A stretch of DNA of 13,102 bases, taken from positions 15,936 to 29,037 of the forward strand of contig KQ482003.1 of NCBI GenBank assembly GCA_001430745.1, read 5' to 3'. Both the position numbers and the translations under genes were made by a program. This document shows, piece by piece, positions 1 to 8,010 of this stretch (positions are counted from its first letter, which is position 1; every line of letters starts with the position of its first letter). The notes under the pieces were generated by a model. That model worked only from the letters and a program-made list of their open reading frames with translations. It was not told where the DNA came from and did no database searches. The DNA comes from Auxenochlorella pyrenoidosa (Eukaryota; Chlorophyta; Trebouxiophyceae; Chlorellales; Chlorellaceae).

Positions 1-373
<373 letters not shown>

Positions 374-931
374 GCGCGCAGCAGCGGGCGCGCTGCGGCG
401 GGGCCACCATGCCGGCTGTGAGTTGCCGCTGCTGGGAGCTTCCGGTCGACCCATGCCGCACTGCCCGCGGAGCATGCCGCCCTTCGAGGCTGTACACTAC
501 GGGGCCAGCCCTTGCTGCTCTGGCCCACATGCCTGCCCCCACATTTGCTCAGTTTTCACTCTGCTACGCCCTGCTTTTCTTTGCCGCTCTTTGCCCCAAC
601 CATGCTATTTAATGCCTTGGGTCGCTGGCCCCGCTGCCTCGCCTCTTGCAGCCGGCCATCATTGTCCTGCGCGCTCAACTGCCCTGCCCACCAGCATTGC
701 TCCTCCTGGCCTCACCGCCATTCACTCTTATTTGCAGCAACACAAGCACATTCGTGAGTAAAGCAACAGGTTGCAAATACAGTGACAGAAGGCGAAACAT
801 AGGAACGAGGTACGGCAGGCTAGCTACTGGGTGTCAATGCAGAGGCGCCCGTTTTACACAGCCCTGCTGGAGTTGGGGCCGGAGCCAGCCCACTGGCTTC
901 ATGCCTGGAGCCACCCCAGCTGCAGGCGCCA
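374..931. other. Convergent 3' flanks of the GNAT gene (+) and the four-span protein gene (-)
   Basis: No coding region is supported here. The stretch must hold both 3' untranslated regions, because the two genes converge. A TGTAA motif for the minus-strand gene lies at 854-858; none is seen for the plus-strand gene. Open frames crossing this stretch have no recognisable protein features and are typical of GC-rich non-coding DNA. Confidence 0.6.
854..858 (-). terminator. Putative polyadenylation signal TGTAA for the four-span membrane protein gene
   Basis: TTACA on the plus strand reads TGTAA on the minus strand, about 75 bases after the stop codon at 934-932. TGTAA is the common poly(A) signal of green algae. 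The motif is short, so a chance match is possible. Confidence 0.45.
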
Positions 932-2322
932 TCAGACTGTGGTGGTCCAGGCGCCTGTCCGGGTGCCCGGCATAGACTGCGACGCGGCCATCTGGGTGGC
1001 CTGGCCGGGGTAGGGCGGCGCGGGCGGCGCAGGGGAGGCGGCCACGGGCACTGCGCTGCTGTTGGGGCTGCCGGCAGTGCGCAGGCGGTCCGACAGGCCC
1101 AGCTCGTCGACAGTCACTGCGAGGGGAGGGCGCCAGAGCAGGCGTGGCGATCAGAGGAGAGAGCGCTGGCAGCCTTGGCGGCCGGCCCATGCTGGCTGGC
1201 ACGTGTGGGCGGGGGCCGAGCAGGGAGCGCTCAGCGGCCAGCCCTGGGTATATCGACTGCACATTGAGGCTGCAGGCAGCGCGCAGCCTCAGCCCCCGGC
1301 CTGCTGCGCCAACACGGTGGGCAAGGGACCCGGTTGCCTGCTGCTCACGGCGCTCCCCTCCAAAGCTCTTGCGGTTGGAGATCATTGCGACACCCATACA
1401 AAAAAAGAGCACGGCGCAGATGAAGGCCAGCACGTACGCCGCGATGTAGGCGTTGGTGGCTGCATGGCAACAGGGCCAGAGGTCAGGGAAGCCAGGTCGG
1501 GGTGCCAGCACCCTTGGGTGGGGTATGGCCGTTGGTTGCGCATGCCGCCCAGCAGCCTTGATTGTTGCAGGGCACAAGGTGACCCATCAGCCTGCCCCGC
1601 CCCTGGCGCCTCACCCGAGCGGGACCACACCCACCAGGCACCCGCCTCCCAGGTGGAGGTGTGGTGCTTGTTGGCGGTGAGCTCCACCCCCGTTGCCAGC
1701 AGCAGCTGGGAGCCCAGCAGGAACCAGGCGGTGCAGACGCCGTAGGAGAAGTCGGTCCCAGACTGGGAGAAGGACTTTTTGACCAGCAGGAAGAAGCTCA
1801 TCAGGATGAGCCCCACCGTGGTGATGGGGGCGATGAAGGTGGCAGCCAGCACGCCGTTGAGCTGCGATCAACACCCGCGGGAGCAGGGGGGAGAGGTTGG
1901 CCGACGGTCATAAGGCAGGTTTTGCTAGCCAGCACTGGCATGCTGCAAGCGGCGACAGCCGGCCAGGCGGAGCATGTGTGCCTGCACGCCGTGCAGCGCG
2001 ACTCTCGCCTGGCTGCCAGGGCTGCCAGCATTCTCGTCGTACTGAATCTGAAGGAGGTCACCAAACGTGACCAGAGACATGATGCAGAACAGCACCGCAG
2101 CTGCCTGCATGCGAGGGCTGGGGGAGGGCATCCGATGTATGAGGAGCAGGCGGCAGAGGAGCGGCGCCGCCACCGCTGGCACCGTGCGATCGCCACCGCG
2201 CGATCGCCGCCGCGCCGCCGCTCTGGCAGCTGCTGTATCGAGGCCCCTCAACCTCTCTAGCGCACCATGCTCGGGATGTACCATATCCAGGTCCAGGCCC
2301 GGCCGCCCAGCTTCCGACCCAT
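932..2322 (-). CDS. Four-span membrane protein, MARVEL-like topology, function unknown
   Basis: Five minus-strand exons are proposed: 2322-2266, 2104-2009, 1861-1615, 1459-1349 and 1116-932, giving 231 aa. The start ATG at 2322-2320 lies two bases after a clear CGCAG acceptor. Hydrophobic spans fall near residues 12-34, 55-78, 90-110 and 137-160. Positive residues (GRK at the N-terminus, KK after span 2, NRK after span 4) put both ends and the middle loop on the cytosolic side. That layout matches MARVEL, synaptogyrin and plant CASP-like proteins, but I see no family-specific motif, so membership is only a suggestion. The tail from about 161 is Pro/Ala-rich and ends TTTV, which has the form of a class I PDZ ligand. 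Introns 3 and 4 are phase 1 and fit exactly. The end of exon 2 is uncertain: CAG|GCGAGA (a GC donor, used here) or GGC|GTGCAG at 1988/1987, which would add seven residues. Both keep the frame. Confidence 0.68.
1862..2008 (-). other. Possible GC-AG intron (intron 2 of the four-span membrane protein gene)
   Basis: The acceptor GATCGCAG just before 1861 is clear and phase 0. The best exon-side match for a donor is CAG|GCGAGA, a GC donor. A GT alternative (GGC|GTGCAG) 21 bases downstream is also phase 0, so the GC-AG reading is only moderately likely. Confidence 0.4.
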
Positions 2323-2324
2323 GG

Positions 2325-2463
2325 CTGCGTGGAGACGAGCGGGCACGGAGAGGAGCGAGGCCGCCCAGAGAGGCAGGGAGAGACTGCAGTCGCGAGGGGA
2401 CTGCAGCTGGAAGGCTGCAAGGTGATTGCACCAACCAAGAAAGGGACCGAGCAAAGGGCTCAC
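2325..2463 (-). other. Probable 5' UTR intron of the four-span membrane protein gene
   Basis: On the minus strand a strong donor (GCAG|GTGAGC at 2464/2463) pairs with an acceptor (CCACGCAG ending at 2325). The start codon lies two bases after it. A second possible donor, GCAG|GTAAAT, lies further upstream at about 2501. An intron just before the start codon would fit algal gene structure. No transcript evidence is available. Confidence 0.45.
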
Positions 2464-3126
2464 CTGCGCCGCCGCCCCCCTCGCGGCGCCCGCATTTACC
2501 TGCGCTGCCTGGCTACTTGTGCAGCTCGACCCTACTTGCCATCATCCGGCGACCAAACTAGCGCATGAGTTTCATCTTCTGACAGAGGAGCGCCAGTAGA
2601 AGACCCGACGTGCACAAGGCCCAGGACTCTCAGCGCATCCTCTCGTAACCCTGGCATAGGCTGCAACTGCAGCATCTGCTGTCTCGCTGTGTTGCCAGCA
2701 CAGGATTCTACAATTGCGTCCAAGTTATGACGTGGTGCAATTTGGAAGCGGCAGCGTGGCTGTGAGACTCGTGCCGCGCTGAGGCGCACGGCCATCCCAG
2801 AGGTGATGCACTGTCGCAACATTGCAGCGGGCCCTAGCTACTGGATGGATTGAGCACTGCTCTGCTGCGCTGCCAAAGATATGTCAATGGCAAAAAATTT
2901 GGCAGCAAAGCGGCGAGTGGTTTCAAGTTTGGCCACCTGATGAAGCAAGGTATGCCGCTTCTGTGCATCGCCGGAGTGGGGGTAGGCCATGTGGATGGAG
3001 GAAGCGCAGGGTTTGGAGGCAGATGGTGGAAGCGCCTTGGCTTACTATTCATGCACTGCCGCCAGGGCCCAGCAGCCGGCGCGCAAACCCTGCATCCATG
3101 CATGCAAACGCTGGCGCTGCATCACA

Positions 3127-3141
3127 TAGGTGTGACACCTA
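3127..3141. repeat. 15-bp inverted repeat TAGGTGT-G-ACACCTA
   Basis: Two perfect 7-base arms flank a single G, in the region between two divergent genes. The form is that of a site for a dimeric DNA-binding protein. No known algal factor is implied, and a chance occurrence cannot be excluded. Confidence 0.35.
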
Positions 3142-3420
3142 AATCGGCGCACCGTGAAACAGAGGCATGGCGCAAGGCAACACAGCACATGCTGTACACG
3201 AGGGGAAAAGCCAAACGAGTTGTGCCTTGGGAGTGGGCCAGCACCTGCCGTACGTTGGCATGCCGCTCGAGCTCTTCTGCGCAGCTGCGCATGCAGGTCT
3301 CTCTGAAGAGTTGCAGGGTGGTACCAGTAGTGCTCACCTCTGGACACGGTCTTGGCCACTGTCAACTCAGCTAAGGCCAAGGCAGCTGGAAGCACATGTG
3401 CCTGCATGCGTAGCTGCAGG

Positions 3421-3438
3421 TGGCTGTTGCAACAGCCA
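3421..3438. repeat. 18-bp perfect palindrome TGGCTGTTGCAACAGCCA
   Basis: This is an uninterrupted 18-base palindrome about 270 bases upstream of the kinase start codon. CTGCAG lies a few bases away on each side. It could be a dimeric binding site or a 5' UTR hairpin. No function can be assigned from sequence alone. Confidence 0.4.
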
Positions 3439-3706
3439 ACTGCTGCAGCGCAAGGCGAGCGCGGCATTGCGGCGCAGCGCAGGGCCCAAGCACGACATCC
3501 GGGCAGGCCTCTTGATCCCTCACTGAGCATCGACCTTCGACCTTGATTGCAGAGACCCAGTGACCTTGTTCGCAGCCGCACTTGCGGCTTGCCTGAAAGT
3601 CGAGAATCCCTGTCCCAGGCTATCGGTTCCCTGCGCATCGCAGTGTCGGACAGCTTGAGGGTTGCAGAAGCCAGCGTGTTCGACGGCCACGGCGGTAGCA
3701 AGCGCC

Positions 3707-6700
3707 ATGGTGCGGCGGTGCGGCCACACCTGGGCCCTTGTGGCCTTCCTGCTGCTCGCTCTTGGCGATGCGAGCCTCTACACGGTCGATGCGGCCGGCG
3801 CGCGAGTTCTGCTGACTCCGGATCCTGTCGGAAGGTGTGAGGGAGCTGGCCTCGGCAAAAAATCCCGCCTGCTGGCCACCCTGCCGCTCTGAGCATCCTC
3901 TGGTTCTGGCGGTTGACATCTGTTAATGTTTCTCCTATAAACATTTGGGTGATAAGCACAAGCCTACACCCCGACTCTTGACCCTGTGCAGGAAGTTGTT
4001 CCGAGTTGGGCGCAGCCTGCTCCAGCCCGCGCCGCCCGTTGCGGTGCTGAACAGCTGTGTTTCGCCCATCCAGGCCTTGAGCACGTATGAGCCGACAGAT
4101 CCCACCTACACGTGCCAGACGTTCAATTACAACGTGACGTCCACGGGCTGGTGCCTGGCACCCCTGGGTTACAACTCTCTGTGCCAGGGCCCCGCGTCCT
4201 ACTCTGGGCCCTGGATCCCATCCGGGGTCAAAGGGTGCACCGATGGCATTGTCTTTGAGTCTGCGTACGTCCGCATCTGGCTCGAGGACTCAGCGTACGC
4301 AATCAACGAGCCCGTCGACGGAACGGCAGGCCCATCCCGCTATTTCGACGCTGATGGCACACCATGCACACAGGGAATTGCCGCCTGTTATGAATGGTAC
4401 CAAGTGAGCGCAGGCAGGCCATGTGTCAGCGTTGCACCCTGAAATTTCCACAGCTCTTTTTTTTCGACCAACCCTAACCCATGACCCACTTTCCTCTGCA
4501 GTGGGATTTCTTCAAATCTGGCACCACCATGCTGAATGTGACTTGCAGCAGGAGGTCGCAAGCCGCAACGCCCCCTCCTGACCCCTCATCATCATCTTCT
4601 GTGCCAGTGGGCGCCATTGTTGGCGGCGTGGTCGGCGGTTTGGGTAAGGGGATCTCTGTGCAGAACTTGCAGGCCTTCATGTGACCGAAATTGCATCGTG
4701 TGCAGCTGCTCAGCCCTAGCCGCAGCTCACGTGCACGTGTGCTGCCCACTGCTCCATTTGCAGTGCTTGCGGGCGTCCTAGCCTTCTTTGTGATCCGCAA
4801 ACGTCGCAGCAGGGCAGCGGCATCTGGTTTGAGCACAAAGGGGGACATTTCATCAGGCAAAGGCGGCAATGGCGGCGGCAGCCATGGCAGCTCTCTGCCG
4901 CTCGACACATTTCTCCCAGCAAGCTCGGGCTTGCCAGCCCAAAGGACTGCCAACTCCTCGCTGGACACGTTCATCAAGCCTGCACCCAGCAAGCACCTTT
5001 CAGGCAGCAATGCTGCTGCATCGCCACTGCGAAACTCGCTTGCTGCGCCAGCTGCCTCCCTGACCTCGTCAGGTCCCCAAGCACTATCTAAGCCTGCTGG
5101 CCCTGTTGCGTTGCCTGACAGCTACTTGACAGATGCCAGCATCGCTCCAGCGCCAGCTACAGCCGATGGCCCCATGCCTGTCGCACCGCCTGCTTTGTCG
5201 CTGTCCGGCAGCTATGCCGGCGGCCCCTCTGGCGTGGCTTTTTCTGAGCCACCGACACGTGTGCCTGCGCCCTCAACCAACTCCTCCAGGTGAGGGTGCT
5301 GTCGGCAGCTCTTGTACGGGCCCCGACTCAAGCCGCATGCGTGCCAATGCGTCGATGCAGCGTCTGGCATGCGCCGATTCAGCGCCTTGCATGCGCCGAT
5401 GCCGCGCCGCATGGCCCTTGTGGAGGAATGTGGCAGGTCGTCTGCAGCCATCTCACTTCAGCATTAGAGGGTTTGCGTTCTGCAAACGCCTGACGCCTCC
5501 AACTCATATCCTTGCTGGTGCAGCCTACACTCCATCCAGAGCGACCCGGTCGTGTCCTTCATCGAGAGCCGGCTGGCCACGATGCGCCAGGCTGGCGGCA
5601 GCAGCGAGCTCAGCACGCGCAGCAGCAGCTGGGAGCTGCAGCCCGAGGTGGGGCAGTGGCTGGTCAGGTGGGAGGACGTCACGCTGGTGCGCGCCATCGG
5701 CCGCGGCAGCTACGGGCGCGTGTACGCCGCGCGCTGGAACGAGACGCCGGTGGCCTGCAAGGTGCTGGTGAATGCGGGTGCGCAGGCCTGCCCAGAGGGG
5801 GGTGGTGAGGGTGCCTAGTGGGGCGGGAGAGCGCAGCTACGCGCGATGCTTGCAGGTTTGCAGCTCTGCAGGTAGGGGGAGACCGACGGATGCAACGCCT
5901 GCCCCTGTTTCCCTACCTGCTCCCGGTGCAGACGAGTTCAACCCCGAGCTGGCGCTTCCCGAGGCGACGATGAAGGAGCTGCAGCAGGTCTGCCCTGCCC
6001 GCAGCGCTGCAGCCACATTGGCGGCTGCCTTGCAGGTGCCAGCAAAACCCGCACCGCGCATCCCACCTTCCCTCCAGCCGCCCTGAGTTTGCTGCAGGAG
6101 GCTGTGGCCATGGCCATGATGCGGCACCCCAACATCATCCAGTTCATGGGGCTCTGCGCCCTCCCTGCCTGCATCCTGACAGGCAAGACGGGCGGGCGGA
6201 GCGTGGGCACGAGCAGCCGCCCAGCATCGGGCATAAGGCACAGACCGGCCCTGCTGGCAACAACCTGCATCAATGCAGCCCGCCCTGCCCCTGCCACTGC
6301 TGCTGCAGAGCTGTGCTCCCGCGGCTCCCTGTACGACGTGCTGCGCGGCGCTGCCCGGGACCCCGCAAAGGCGGCGGAGCTGACGTGGCAGCTGCGCCTG
6401 AGGATGGCGCTGGATGCCGCCACGGGCCTGCTCTACCTGCACTGCCGCACCCCGCAGATTTTGCATCGTGATGTTAAGTCTCCAAATCTGGTGAGCTGTC
6501 CCAACCTCCAAGGCTGTGCCACTGGTGGACTAGGGATGCGCCATGATGCAGAAGACAGAGTGAACGCACTGCCATTGGGTGGTGTTGCGTCAAGGGTGGC
6601 GCCACGCGCCCCTGTTGTTCTGTGCCGGTTCAAATGCGAGCCATTTGATTCCTTCTTCCCCTGCAGCTGGTGGACGAGTTCTACCGTGTCAAGGTGCGCA

Positions 6701-7714
6701 GGCGGTGCAGCTTCCAGCGGCTCCATGCGACCCGGCCTGCAGATGGATGCAGGCAGCCCAGCTTCGGTTGTGTTGCACACTGCACCGCGGTCCCCACTTT
6801 TTTCCTGGCCGGGACCGAAAAGCAGGGGCAATAACCCTTCCCCTAGTGTCTGCAGGTGTGCGACTTCGGCCTGAGCAAACTGCTGGGTCCCTCCCCCAAC
6901 ACCGCCTCCAGCACCAATGGCGGGGGGGCAAACAACCCGCTCTGGCTGGTGGGTTTGGGCAGGGCTGGGTCGGCATTCTCAAGGCAGACGGGTCTTGCTG
7001 GTTACCGCCTCCCTCACAGATCATGTGGCATGCCTGCTGGCGCCTGGCGCATTGTTACATAACAGTTCCGGGCCGCCGGGCGCCGCACGTTCTGCAGGCC
7101 CCTGAGATCCTGGACGGCGGGCGCGCCACCGCCGCCTCTGATGTCTTCTCTTTCGGCCTGGTGCTGTATGAGATGCTGGTCTGGCGCCTGCCCTGGGAGG
7201 GCAAGACGGCCTTTGAGGTGGGACCTGGGTGCTGGAGACACATGGGCTTTGGGGTACTGTGCTTGCTGAGCCTGGCAAAGAGTGCCCTGGGGTCGATGTG
7301 GTATCCTGCTGCCCCTGCCGAGATGTGCCCTGCACCGTGCTCACCTTGAGCCCTGCACACCCGGCGGTCTGCTCTGTGACCACAGGTGTGGCATGCAGTG
7401 CTGCGCTGCGAGCGCCCGCCCATCCCAACCCGCGCCGAGCTGCCTGGCCCTGGGGCGGAGACCTTCGGTGGCCTGGAGGCGTACATCCAGCTGATGCGGT
7501 GAGGATGCCCGTGTATGTGTTCACAACGCTGCACCCGTCTCCACATCCCGGGCAAGATGCCTGCCCTCGCCCCTGGCCACCAATTTCCTTTCCTGTACCA
7601 AATACTACCTGCTGCAGGGACTGCTGGGAGCAGGATCCCGGGAAGAGGCCTTCCTTTGCCGACGTCGTTCCCCGCCTGCGCACGCTGGCGGGGCTGGACG
7701 ACGGCCCTCACTGA
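3707..7714 (+). CDS. Receptor-type TKL protein kinase with signal peptide, Cys-containing ectodomain and single membrane span
   Basis: Thirteen exons give 744 aa: 3707-3834, 3992-4403, 4502-4643, 4764-5289, 5524-5777, 5932-5987, 6098-6182, 6309-6490, 6667-6693, 6856-6948, 7098-7217, 7386-7498 and 7618-7714. Residues 1-22 form a signal peptide (MVRRCGH, then WALVAFLLLALGDA). The ectodomain (23-213) has eight cysteines (65, 84, 97, 107, 125, 168, 175, 195) and NxT sequons at N90 and N192; I do not recognise its fold. A span at about 214-238 is followed by RKRR. Residues 243-400 are rich in Ser, Ala and Pro. The kinase domain (about 455-735) is complete: GRGSYGRVY (462-470), VACK with K482, a probable helix-C E507, HRDVKSPN (587-594, D589), DFG (607-609), APE (636-638) and D650 in SDVFSFG. 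An active kinase is expected. HRDVKSPN and RHPNIIQFMG indicate the TKL (Raf/CTR1-like) group. It presumably phosphorylates cytosolic targets in response to an external or cell-wall cue; ligand and substrates are unknown. Exon 1 is the least certain junction (GGAAG|GTGTGAG). Confidence 0.85.
4901..4972 (+). repeat. Repeated LDTF motif in the kinase juxtamembrane region
   Basis: The protein repeats LDTF exactly 20 residues apart (274-277 and 294-297), each followed within two residues by Pro-Ala (LDTFLPAS and LDTFIKPAPS). It sits in an otherwise low-complexity cytosolic linker between the membrane span and the kinase. A docking or phosphorylation motif is possible; this is inference. Confidence 0.4.
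5345..5410 (+). repeat. Three-copy degenerate 22-bp tandem repeat in kinase intron 4
   Basis: Units lie at 5345-5366, 5367-5388 and 5389-5410. Copies 2 and 3 share a perfect 12-base core, GCATGCGCCGAT, and copy 1 keeps most of it (ATGCGTCGATGCAGCG). The array lies wholly inside intron 5290-5523, so it does not change the protein. Confidence 0.55.
6183..6308 (+). other. GC-AG intron in the kinase gene (intron 7)
   Basis: The donor is ACAG|GCAAGA, the classic GC-AG consensus, and the acceptor is CTGCTGCAG. Splicing joins ILT to ELCSRGSLYDVL through G|AG, restoring the kinase hinge, which is typically hydrophobic-x-T-E followed by GSL. No nearby GT donor gives the phase 1 ending needed; GC|GTGGGC at about 6200 would be phase 0. 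Confidence 0.8.
6667..6693 (+). other. 27-base microexon of the kinase gene (exon 9)
   Basis: This exon encodes only LVDEFYRVK and is flanked by a CCCTGCAG acceptor and a GTGCGC donor, both phase 0. It supplies the segment between HRDVKSPN and V-C-DFG, so the kinase would lack the beta strand before DFG without it. Confidence 0.82.
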
Positions 7715-7825
7715 TGTCCCCGTTGAGCGGAGCATGTACTGGAGCGTACAGGTCGCAATGCAACTTAGATGGTCAGCAACCAACCTTTCTGTGCCTGTGT
7801 TTGTGGTGTGAGGTCAGGGATGATG

Positions 7826-7830
7826 TGTAA
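7826..7830 (+). terminator. Putative polyadenylation signal TGTAA for the kinase gene
   Basis: TGTAA lies about 112 bases after the kinase stop codon (7712-7714). It is the common green algal poly(A) motif, and the best-placed of two candidates. Confidence 0.5.
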
Positions 7831-7947
7831 GCGCGAGCAATATTTGCCGAGACGAATGCTTTGCGGCAACAGTGCAGCGCTGGGCGAGGGGCGGGCAGCG
7901 CAGATGGCACGGCTCTTGACCCAACACGACAACACCATTGCATGCAT

Positions 7948-7952
7948 TGTAA
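7948..7952 (+). terminator. Second TGTAA motif downstream of the kinase gene
   Basis: This alternative poly(A) motif lies 234 bases after the stop codon and only about 60 bases before the next start codon. It would leave almost no promoter for the next gene if used as the main site. Confidence 0.3.
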
Positions 7953-7982
7953 CATGCTCTGATACCTACAGTGCTCGCCTCA

Positions 7983-8000
7983 ATGCTTGAAGTCTCCTAG
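7983..8000 (+). promoter_or_regulatory. Five-codon upstream ORF before the coiled-coil/RNase III-like gene
   Basis: ATG CTT GAA GTC TCC TAG ends 10 bases before the main ATG at 8011, in a different frame. If it lies within the transcript, it could lower translation of the main ORF. The transcription start is unknown, so its inclusion is inference. Confidence 0.35.
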
Positions 8001-8010
8001 CGCTCACTTG

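Larger units (their letters stand above)
2465..3706. other. Intergenic region between divergent genes (likely promoters and 5' UTRs)
   Basis: This stretch of about 1.2 kb separates the minus-strand four-span gene from the plus-strand kinase gene. I see no supported coding exon. Its composition is more mixed than the genes, with AT-richer patches near 2560-2950. Two acceptor-like strings (TTGATTGCAG ending at 3552, GGGTTGCAG ending at 3666) could belong to a 5' UTR intron of the kinase gene, but no matching donor stands out. Two perfect palindromes are listed separately. Confidence 0.5.
5684..7680 (+). other. TKL-type protein kinase catalytic domain (exons 5-13)
   Basis: All catalytic landmarks are present and split over nine exons: glycine loop in exon 5, helix C in exons 6-7, hinge and HRD in exon 8, DFG in exon 10, APE in exon 11, and the terminal RDCWEQDPGKRPSF motif in exon 13. 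That final W-x-x-D-P-x-x-RP-x-F motif is characteristic of the kinase C-lobe. The activation segment between DFG and APE carries several Ser and Thr residues (near 613-625). Confidence 0.9.
7715..8010. other. Intergenic region: 3' UTR of the kinase gene and 5' flank of the coiled-coil gene
   Basis: The 296 bases hold two TGTAA motifs, and just before the next gene a five-codon upstream ORF. No other coding exon is supported. The spacing is short for two independent genes, so the promoter of the downstream gene must overlap or closely follow the kinase 3' UTR. Confidence 0.55.

Noticed and set aside
1062..1745. 227-codon open frame on the plus strand
   Set aside because: It lies antisense to three phased exons of the four-span gene, which show clear membrane segments; the plus frame has none.
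2186..2208. Two GCGATCGCC copies resembling the cyanobacterial HIP1 octamer
   Set aside because: They lie inside an intron of a plainly eukaryotic gene, in GC-rich simple sequence. Two copies do not suggest a cyanobacterial origin.
2532..2822. 96-codon open frame on the minus strand upstream of the four-span gene
   Set aside because: No recognisable motif, and it overlaps the likely 5' UTR or promoter of that gene.
2850..3374. 174-codon open frame on the plus strand in the intergenic region
   Set aside because: It starts with ATG and is fairly long, but has no motif, no splice context, and mixed composition. A young or lineage-specific gene cannot be excluded without transcripts.
3045..3959. 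304-codon open frame on the minus strand
   Set aside because: Arg/Ala/Ser-rich with no domain, membrane segment or conserved motif, and it overlaps the first exon and signal peptide of the kinase gene. Long chance frames are common in GC-rich DNA.
6183..6308. Reading the kinase through 6183-6308 as coding without splicing
   Set aside because: The frame stays open, but it would insert 42 residues into the hinge between ILT and ELCSRGSL. The GC-AG splice restores a normal kinase.
6625..6638. GGTTCAAATG, resembling a tRNA T-loop
   Set aside because: The flanking bases do not pair as a T-stem and no acceptor or anticodon stem was found. It lies in a kinase intron.
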